Source of the DNA: CAWBLP01 sp963789495 | GTDB lineage: Bacteria; Pseudomonadota; Alphaproteobacteria; Acetobacterales; Acetobacteraceae | Reading direction: 5' to 3' | Assembly: GCA_963789495.1 (NCBI GenBank) | Contig: CAWBLP010000022.1 | Span: 62,001 to 126,000, forward strand | DNA length: 64,000 nt | Part shown: positions 57,517-64,000 of the stretch, one piece after another | Numbering within the stretch: position 1 is the stretch's first letter | Layout: each line of letters begins with the position of its first letter | The notes under the pieces: generated by a model | The model's input: the letters and a program-made list of their open reading frames with translations, nothing else | Databases searched by the model: none | What the model was told of the DNA's origin: nothing | Made by a program: the position numbers and the translations under genes

Positions 57517-58965
57517 TCACGCCGGCAGAAGACTGGTTCCCATCAGGAATTGGTCGACGGCACGCGCGCATTGCCGGCCCTCGCGAATCGCCCAGACCAC
57601 CAGTGACTGGCCGCGCCGCATGTCGCCCGCGGCAAACACCTTCGGCATGGAGGTCTGATAATCGACGGTATTCGCCAACACGTTGCCACGCGGATCGAGC
57701 GCCACGCCGGCCTGCGCCAGCAGGCCGTGGCGGCGAGGGCCGAGGAAGCCCATCGCCAGCAGCACCAGGTCGGCCTTCAGCTGAAAGCTGCTGTCCGGCA
57801 CTTCTCGCATCTGAAACCGGCCATCGTCACCCTTGACCCATTCGACGCGCACGCATTCCAGTGCCTTGATGCATTCGGTGCCGATGGCCCGCTTGGTCAG
57901 CACCGCCCAGTCGCGCTCCGCTCCCTCGTCGTGCGCCGGTGAGGTGCGCAGCTTCAGCGGCCAATCCGGCCAGGTGAGTGCCTTGTTCTCCTTCTCCGGC
58001 GGCTTCGGCAGAATTTCGAGCTGCATAATCGATGCGGCGCCCTGGCGGGTCGCGGTGCCAATACAGTCCGCACCCGTATCGCCACCGCCGATGACGATCA
58101 CATGCTTGCCGGCCGCCGAGATCGTTCCGGCCGGTGCGGCGGTGGCTTCGTCATCGCCGGCGCCGCGCTTGTTCTGCTGCGTCAGGTAATCCATGGCGAA
58201 ATGGATGCCGTGGGTGTCGCGGCCCAGCACCTCCAGATCGCGCGGCCATTCCGCACCACCGGTCAACGCAACTGCGTCGTACTCACCCAGCAGAAAATCC
58301 ATGTCCAAAGTCACGCCGACTTCGACACCAGTGCGGAATGTCACGCCTTCTGCCTGCATCTGCTCGATGCGGCGGTCGATCAGGTGCTTCTCCATCTTGA
58401 AGTCGGGAATGCCATAGCGCAGCAGGCCGCCAATCCGGTTCGACTTCTCGAACAGTGTTACGTCATGCCCGGCGCGCGCGAGTTGCTGCGCACAAGCCAT
58501 GCCGGCGGGACCTGAACCCACCACCGCGACCCGCTTGCCGGTCTTGCGCGACGGCGGCGACGGCACGATCCAACCTTCCGCCCAGCCGCGATCGACGATG
58601 GAACACTCGATCGTCTTGATGGTCACCGGATTGTCGTCGATGTTCAGCGTGCAGGATGCCTCGCACGGCGCGGGGCAGATGCGGCCGGTGAATTCCGGAA
58701 AATTGTTGGTGGAGTGCAACACCGTCAGCGCATTGCGCCACTGGTCGCGATACACCAGGTTGTTCCAATCTGGAATCATGTTGTTGACCGGACAGCCCTG
58801 GTGGCAGAACGGAATGCCGCAATCCATGCAGCGCGCCGCCTGCTCCGACACCACCGGAGCCGGCATCGGCTTAACGAATTCATTCCAGTTGGTGCGGCGA
58901 ATCTCCGGCTTTTCGTAGCCGCGGTCCTGCCGTTCGATCTCAAGAAATCCGGTGGGCTTGCCCAT
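57517..58965 (-). CDS. gltD: Glutamate synthase small subunit
   Basis: 482 residues. The N-terminal domain binds two 4Fe-4S clusters with CMDCGIPFCHQGCP and CPAPCEASC. The FAD site VAVVGSGPAGMACAQQLARA, then the NADPH site VIVIGGGDTGADCIGTATRQ, and the final VFAAGDMRRGQSLVVWAIRE follow. It delivers electrons from NADPH to the large subunit for glutamate synthesis from glutamine and 2-oxoglutarate. ATG 58965 (MGKPTGFLEIERQDR) is chosen because the conserved start lies there. It follows gltB on the same strand, separated by a REP-like palindrome pair. Confidence 0.96.
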   Translation of the reverse strand: MGKPTGFLEIERQDRGYEKPEIRRTNWNEFVKPMPAPVVSEQAARCMDCGIPFCHQGCPVNNMIPDWNNLVYRDQWRNALTVLHSTNNFPEFTGRICPAPCEASCTLNIDDNPVTIKTIECSIVDRGWAEGWIVPSPPSRKTGKRVAVVGSGPAGMACAQQLARAGHDVTLFEKSNRIGGLLRYGIPDFKMEKHLIDRRIEQMQAEGVTFRTGVEVGVTLDMDFLLGEYDAVALTGGAEWPRDLEVLGRDTHGIHFAMDYLTQQNKRGAGDDEATAAPAGTISAAGKHVIVIGGGDTGADCIGTATRQGAASIMQLEILPKPPEKENKALTWPDWPLKLRTSPAHDEGAERDWAVLTKRAIGTECIKALECVRVEWVKGDDGRFQMREVPDSSFQLKADLVLLAMGFLGPRRHGLLAQAGVALDPRGNVLANTVDYQTSMPKVFAAGDMRRGQSLVVWAIREGRQCARAVDQFLMGTSLLPA

Positions 58966-58980
58966 CGCACCTGTCCTCAT

Positions 58981-59058
58981 CGTCATGGTCGGGCATGGCC
59001 CGGCCATCTGCCCCCGTTCGTCCGCAGCGGGATGGCCGGGTCCCGCCCGGCCATGACG
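58981..59058. repeat. REP-like palindrome pair between gltB and gltD
   Basis: Two copies of the ATGGCCGGG palindrome face each other: CGTCATGGTCGGGCATGGCC CGGCCAT at the left and ATGGCCGGGTCCCGCCCGGC CATGACG at the right, together able to form one long stem. It resembles the single palindrome at 10249. Lying inside the gltB-gltD operon, it could change the ratio of the two products by stabilising the upstream message. Confidence 0.72.
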
Positions 59059-59088
59059 TGTTGCGGCGTCTGCTGCCGTCCGGCGTCG

Positions 59089-62000
59089 TTATTCCGCCGC
59101 CACCGTCGCCGCCGTGCTCTGCTCGGCCCGCATGTCCTGCAGTGCGCGGCGATAATCGCGTGGCGTCACCTTCACGAACCGTGACAGCGCATTGTCCCAG
59201 TCATCCAGCAATTCGCGCGCCCGCGCACTGCCTGTGTACAGCAGATGACGCTCAACCAGGATGCGCAGCCGCTCCGCATCGAAGCGCAGCGGATCGCCCA
59301 TGCCGCTGTCCTCTACGCTCGCCGCACGTTGGCGTGGACGACCGGGCGCATCGACCAAGCCGATCTCCGGCGGGGCGATCGGCTCCAGATCCACCGCCGC
59401 CAGATTGCACAGGCGCTTGAACCGGGCGTTCTGGTCATAGACATAGGCAATGCCGCCGGACATGCCGGCCGCGAAATTGCGCCCGGTCTCGCCCAGCACC
59501 ACCACCGTGCCGCCGGTCATGTATTCGCAGCCGTGGTCGCCGCAGCCTTCCACCACCGCGACGGCACCCGAGTTCCGCACCGCAAACCGCTCCCCGGCAA
59601 CCCCCTGGAAATAGGCCTCGCCGGCGATTGCGCCGTACAGCACCGTGTTGCCCACAATGATATTCTCGGCCGGTTCCCGCTTCACCTCCGCCGGCTGACG
59701 CACCACCACGCGGCCGCCGGACAGGCCCTTGCCGACATAGTCGTTGCCGTCGCCTTCCAGGTTCAGCGTGATGCCGCGCGCCAGGAACGCGCCGAAGCTG
59801 CCGCCCGCGGTGCCGCGCAACGCGATCGCAATCGTATCGTCCGGCAGTCCGGCATGGCCGTAGCGCTTGGCCACCTCGCCCGACAACATCGTCCCCGCGG
59901 TGCGATGGACGTTGCGAATGTCCCGCTGAATGCGCACCGGTGCGCCGGTCTCGAGCGCCGGCCGCGCTTCGGCGATCAGCTCGTTATCGAGCGCGAGCTC
60001 CAGATGGTGCTCTTGCTTCTCGCAGTTATGGATCGCCACGCCCGACTTCGGCGTGACCTGGTGCAGGATGCGCGTCAGGTCGACGCCCTTCGCTTTCCAG
60101 TGGTCGATCGCCGGCCGCAGGTCGAGCCGGTCGACCCGCCCGACCATTTCGCTGAAGCTGCGGAACCCGAGTTGCGCCATCAGCGCCCGCACTTCTTCCG
60201 CCAGGAAGAAAAAGAAGTTGATGACGTGCTCCGGCGTGCCGGTGAATTTCTTGCGCAGCGCCGGGTCCTGCGTCGCGATGCCGACCGGGCACGTGTTCAG
60301 GTGGCACTTGCGCATCATGATGCAGCCGGCGGCGATCAGCGGCGCGGTCGAGAAGCCGAACTCATCGGCCCCCAGCAGCGCGCCCACCACGACGTCGCGT
60401 CCGGTGCGCAGCCCGCCATCGACCTGCACGGCGATCCGACCACGCAGCCCGTTCAACACCAGAGTCTGCTGCGTCTCGGCCAGGCCGATTTCCCACGGCG
60501 AGCCGGCATGCGTCAGCGAGGTCAGCGGCGACGCACCGGTGCCGCCTTCAAATCCGGCGATGGTGACATGATCGGCCCGCGCCTTCGCCACGCCGGCAGC
60601 GACCGTGCCGACGCCAACCTCGGACACCAGCTTCACCGAGACCCGCGCCTGCGGATTTGCGTTCTTCAGGTCATAGATGAGCTGCGCCAGATCCTCGATC
60701 GAGTAGATGTCGTGGTGCGGCGGCGGGGAGATCAGCCCGACGCCCGGCGTCGAATAGCGGACGCGGGCAATGTTCTTGTCGACCTTACGACCGGGAAGCT
60801 GACCGCCCTCGCCCGGCTTCGCCCCCTGCGCCATCTTGATCTGCAGGTCATCGGCGTTGACCAGATATTCGGCGGTCACGCCGAACCGGCCGGACGCCAC
60901 CTGCTTGATGGCGGAGCGCATGGAATCGCCATTCGGCAACGTCTTGTAGCGATCCGCCTCTTCGCCGCCCTCACCCGTGTTCGACTTGCCGCCGATACGG
61001 TTCATCGCGATCGCCAGCGTGGTATGCGCCTCACGCGAGATCGAGCCGAAGCTCATCGCGCCGGTCGCGAAGCGGCGCACGATGCTGGCGGCGGATTCCA
61101 CCTCCTCCAGCGGCACCGGCGTATCGGCCAGCTTCAACTGCATCAGGCCGCGAATGGTCAGCAGGCGGCGGCTCTGGTCGTTGATGGTGTTGGTGAACTC
61201 CTGGAAGGTCGCCGGCACGTTGCCACGCACCGCGTGCTGCAGTTTCGCCACCAATTCGGGCGTCCAGGCATGCGCCTCACCGCGCAGGCGGAACGCGTAG
61301 TCACCGCCGACATCCAGCATGTCGCGATAGATCGGGCTGTCGCTATAGGCGTTCTGGTGGCGGCGCACCGCCTCCTCCGCCACTTCGCGGAATCCCACGC
61401 CTTCAATGGTGGTGGCGGTGCCGGTGAAGCATTTCTCGACGAAGGCGGAGGACAGGCCGACCGCGTCGAAGATCTGTGCGCCGCAATAGGACTGGTAGGT
61501 GGAGATCCCCATCTTGGAGATCACCTTCAGGATGCCCTTGCCGATCGCCTTCAGGTAGTTCTTCTGCACCTCGTACGGCTTCTGCGGCAGCCCGTTCTGC
61601 ACCCGGATCTGCTCCAGCGTCTCGAACGCCAGGTACGGGTTGATCGCCTCTGCCCCATAGCCCGCGAGCACGCAGAAATGGTGCACCTCGCGCGCCTCAC
61701 CGGTTTCCACCACCAGGCCGGTGCTGGTGCGCAGCCCCTGGCGGATCAGGTGGTGATGCGTCGCCGCGGTGGCGAGCAGGGCCGGGATCGGGATGCGCTC
61801 GGCCGAGACCGCGCGATCCGACAGGATCAGGATGTTGTGGTTGTCTAGCACCGCGTCGGTCGCCTCGCGGCAGATCCGCTCAATGGCGCGCTCCATCCCG
61901 GCCGCACCCTCGATCGCCGGCCAGGTCGTGTCGATGGTCTTGGTGCGGAAGGCGCCGCCGGCCGCGAGGCTGTCGATCGCCCGCACCTTCTCCAGATCGA

Positions 62001-63738
62001 CGTTGGTCAGGATCGGATGCGAGACCTCCAGCCGGTAATGGTTGCCGGCGTGATGGCCCAGCAGGTTCGGCCGTGGACCGATCATGGAGACCAGTGACAT
62101 CACCAATTCCTCGCGGATCGGATCGATCGGCGGGTTGGTGACCTGGGCGAAATTCTGCTTGAAGTAATTATACAGCAGCTTCGGCTTGTCGGAGAGCACG
62201 GCGATCGGCGTGTCGGTACCCATCGAGCCGATCGGATCGTCGCCCTCCCGCGCCATCGGCTCGAGGAAGAACTGCATGTCCTCCTGCGTGTAGCCGAACG
62301 CCTGCTGCTGATCGAGCAGGGTTGCCATATCGTTCGGCCGCGGCATATCGGGCGTGTCGGCGGCGTCCGGCAATTCCTCCAGCTGGAACTGGGTTTCCTT
62401 CAGCCATTCCGCATACGGATGCTCGGCGGCAAGCTTCCTCTTGATTTCCGCATCGTCGATGATGCGGCCTTCCTCGAGATCGATCAGCAGCATCTTGCCG
62501 GGCTGCAGCCGCCACTTGCGAATAATCCGCTCCTCCGGCACCGGCAGCACGCCGGATTCCGAGGCGAGAATGACCAAGTCGTCGTCGGTGACGATGTAGC
62601 GCGCGGGGCGCAATCCATTGCGGTCCAGCGTGGCGCCGATCTGTCGCCCGTCGGTGAAAGCGATGGCGGCCGGGCCGTCCCACGGCTCCATCAAGGCCGC
62701 GTAGTATTCGTAGAAGGCGCGGCGTTCCGGATCCATCAACGGATTGCCCGCCCAGGCTTCCGGAATCAGCATCATCATCGCATGCGACAGCGAGTATCCG
62801 CCGGCAATCAGGATCTCCAGCGCGTTGTCGATGCAGGCGGTATCGGACTGACCATGCGGGATCAGCGGCCACATCTTGTCGAGGTCGGGGCCGATCAGCT
62901 CCGACGACATCGACCGCCGCCGCGCATACATCCAGTTGACGTTGCCGCGGACGGTGTTGATCTCGCCGTTATGGGCCAGGAAGCGATATGGATGCGCCAG
63001 CTTCCAGGACGGGAACGTGTTGGTTGAAAAGCGCTGATGCACCAGCGCAAGCGCCGACTGGGTCAGCGGATTGCGCAGGTCGTCGTAGAAGCTTTCCACC
63101 TGCGGCGCCAGCAGCAGGCCCTTGTACACCATGGTCCGGGTGGAGAAGGACGGCATGTACAGCTCGCCCAGTCCCGGCAAATGTTTCTGCTCGCCGATCG
63201 CGCGCGCGTTGTTCAGGATCTGTTTGCGGATCGCGAGGATCTTCCGCTCGAACGCGTTCTGATCCTTGATCTTAGGGCTGGCGGCAATGATCGCCTGGCG
63301 GATCACCGGCATGGTATCGATGACGCGCTGGCCGAGCCCGGTCAGGTCGATCGGGAGGTCGCGCCAGCCAACCATGGACTGGCCTTCCTTGGCGACCACC
63401 TGCTCGAAATGCTGGATGGCGTAGTCGCGCGCGCGATCATCCTGCGGCAGGAAACACATCGCGACGCCATAACGGCCGGCCGGCGGCAGGGTCTTGCGAT
63501 TGGCCGCGGCCCAGTCGCGCAGCAGCGCATCCGGCATCTGGATCAGACAACCGGCCCCGTCGCCCACCAGCGGGTCCGCGCCGACCGCGCCGCGATGGTC
63601 GAGATTGACCAGGATCTTCAGACCCTGACGGATGATATCGTGCGACTTTCGGCCCTTGATGTTCGCCACGAAGCCTACGCCGCACGCGTCGTGCTCGTTG
63701 CGGGGATCGTACAGGCCTTGTCTCACAACGTCATGCAT
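59089..63738 (-). CDS. gltB: Glutamate synthase large subunit
   Basis: 1549 residues, the bacterial GltB length. It has an N-terminal type II glutamine amidotransferase with the nucleophile Cys18 in NEHDACGVGFVANIKG (exposed after propeptide cleavage), a central domain, an FMN-binding TIM barrel with HAGSPWEIGLAETQQTLVLN, the 3Fe-4S cysteines in GCIMMRKCHLNTCPVGIATQ, and a C-terminal beta-helix with GGSFGAFLARGITLNLEGDG. It makes two glutamates from glutamine and 2-oxoglutarate. ATG 63738 is chosen because the conserved MHDVVRQGLYDPRNEHDACG starts there; the open frame upstream has no resemblance. The gene precedes gltD on one transcript. Confidence 0.97.
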   Translation of the reverse strand: MHDVVRQGLYDPRNEHDACGVGFVANIKGRKSHDIIRQGLKILVNLDHRGAVGADPLVGDGAGCLIQMPDALLRDWAAANRKTLPPAGRYGVAMCFLPQDDRARDYAIQHFEQVVAKEGQSMVGWRDLPIDLTGLGQRVIDTMPVIRQAIIAASPKIKDQNAFERKILAIRKQILNNARAIGEQKHLPGLGELYMPSFSTRTMVYKGLLLAPQVESFYDDLRNPLTQSALALVHQRFSTNTFPSWKLAHPYRFLAHNGEINTVRGNVNWMYARRRSMSSELIGPDLDKMWPLIPHGQSDTACIDNALEILIAGGYSLSHAMMMLIPEAWAGNPLMDPERRAFYEYYAALMEPWDGPAAIAFTDGRQIGATLDRNGLRPARYIVTDDDLVILASESGVLPVPEERIIRKWRLQPGKMLLIDLEEGRIIDDAEIKRKLAAEHPYAEWLKETQFQLEELPDAADTPDMPRPNDMATLLDQQQAFGYTQEDMQFFLEPMAREGDDPIGSMGTDTPIAVLSDKPKLLYNYFKQNFAQVTNPPIDPIREELVMSLVSMIGPRPNLLGHHAGNHYRLEVSHPILTNVDLEKVRAIDSLAAGGAFRTKTIDTTWPAIEGAAGMERAIERICREATDAVLDNHNILILSDRAVSAERIPIPALLATAATHHHLIRQGLRTSTGLVVETGEAREVHHFCVLAGYGAEAINPYLAFETLEQIRVQNGLPQKPYEVQKNYLKAIGKGILKVISKMGISTYQSYCGAQIFDAVGLSSAFVEKCFTGTATTIEGVGFREVAEEAVRRHQNAYSDSPIYRDMLDVGGDYAFRLRGEAHAWTPELVAKLQHAVRGNVPATFQEFTNTINDQSRRLLTIRGLMQLKLADTPVPLEEVESAASIVRRFATGAMSFGSISREAHTTLAIAMNRIGGKSNTGEGGEEADRYKTLPNGDSMRSAIKQVASGRFGVTAEYLVNADDLQIKMAQGAKPGEGGQLPGRKVDKNIARVRYSTPGVGLISPPPHHDIYSIEDLAQLIYDLKNANPQARVSVKLVSEVGVGTVAAGVAKARADHVTIAGFEGGTGASPLTSLTHAGSPWEIGLAETQQTLVLNGLRGRIAVQVDGGLRTGRDVVVGALLGADEFGFSTAPLIAAGCIMMRKCHLNTCPVGIATQDPALRKKFTGTPEHVINFFFFLAEEVRALMAQLGFRSFSEMVGRVDRLDLRPAIDHWKAKGVDLTRILHQVTPKSGVAIHNCEKQEHHLELALDNELIAEARPALETGAPVRIQRDIRNVHRTAGTMLSGEVAKRYGHAGLPDDTIAIALRGTAGGSFGAFLARGITLNLEGDGNDYVGKGLSGGRVVVRQPAEVKREPAENIIVGNTVLYGAIAGEAYFQGVAGERFAVRNSGAVAVVEGCGDHGCEYMTGGTVVVLGETGRNFAAGMSGGIAYVYDQNARFKRLCNLAAVDLEPIAPPEIGLVDAPGRPRQRAASVEDSGMGDPLRFDAERLRILVERHLLYTGSARARELLDDWDNALSRFVKVTPRDYRRALQDMRAEQSTAATVAAE

Positions 63739-64000
63739 CGCCGGTGTCTTTCCTGGGACGGCGTAACAATTCTTCAGGGCCGAGCTAAGGCTTCTGCCCG
63801 CGCAGGCGGAAAATGGCAACATTTCTGCCGCAATGCAGCGTAAGCGAACAACGCCCGGAGGGGCAAGCGTCTGCTCGGCGTCCAGATGGCCAACCTGGGT
63901 GCCGCCAGTAGGCGAGGTGCCACCAGGGCGCCACCGAGCCTACGGCCGGCGGCACCGCCTGGCCTCGCCCGGAGCAGAGCGCGGGATTTACCCGGTCTTT
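63739..64000. other. Upstream region of gltB, no gene seen
   Basis: 262 bases to the window edge. It must hold the gltB promoter, but no clear hexamers, operator or RNA structure could be picked out. Short frames here are Arg/Gly-rich and resemble nothing. Confidence 0.5.

Noticed and set aside
59245..61848. Long plus-strand open frame of 867 codons opposite gltB
   Set aside because: It is antisense to a certain GltB gene in a high-GC genome, where opposite frames stay open by chance. The translation is His/Arg/Gln-rich with no family features.

Overview
The window is high-GC, densely coded DNA of an alphaproteobacterium, most likely an Acetobacteraceae-type Rhodospirillales. This rests on gene content and coding style (Liv-type and polyamine-type ABC transporters, EF-G and MutL type, GC-rich dispersed hairpin repeats); no rRNA or tRNA is present to confirm it. 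It reads as a heterotroph's chromosomal region rich in uptake and catabolism of organic nitrogen, organic phosphorus and amino acids, with housekeeping genes at the right.

Left third (1-17.4 kb): a partial 2-hydroxyacid dehydrogenase diverges from a luciferase-like flavin monooxygenase and a dienelactone-hydrolase/SnoaL-like fusion. On the minus strand follow a complete polyamine-type ABC transporter, a molybdopterin oxidoreductase and a small metallophosphoesterase. Next comes a tightly overlapping five-gene minus-strand operon: TIGR03364-type FAD oxidase, phosphonoacetaldehyde hydrolase (phnX), a fumarate-reductase-like flavoprotein, HyuA and HyuB. This looks like an oxidative aminophosphonate pathway extended by an ATP-dependent amidase module.

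17.4-28 kb: an IS3-type transposase relic, a complete livKHMGF-like operon (its LivF has Arg in place of the Walker A Lys), then a coiled-coil gene and an orphan actin-like ATPase. Each of these last two carries one +1 frameshift. A carboxymuconolactone-decarboxylase-like protein, an SDR dehydrogenase and a class II aldolase follow.

28-35 kb: a second Liv-type system (LivF, a LivM-LivG fusion, LivH and two divergent paralogous binding proteins) is broken by about 25 single-base indels, nearly all insertions, while protein similarity continues through every break. This pattern fits uncorrected read errors better than gene decay.

35-46.7 kb: a peptide-type binding protein diverges from an amidohydrolase. 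Then come glgC-glgA, a heme-dependent N-demethylase-like gene (one +1 frameshift), a large hybrid histidine kinase, a TauD-like dioxygenase and an acetoacetyl-CoA-reductase-like gene (phaB).

46.7-64 kb: a complete ISNCY-like insertion sequence with 15-bp flanking repeats; a VOC protein divergent from a CGNR zinc-finger regulator with two palindromic operator candidates between them; mutL; a 22-bp-period tandem array upstream of fusA; and an argD-like aminotransferase. Ahead of argD lies a candidate arginine attenuator: a short peptide with five consecutive Arg codons, an antiterminator segment and an intrinsic terminator. This is the most interesting undescribed feature. A frameshifted membrane protein and gltD-gltB close the window. 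A family of GC-rich hairpin repeats recurs at six intergenic places.
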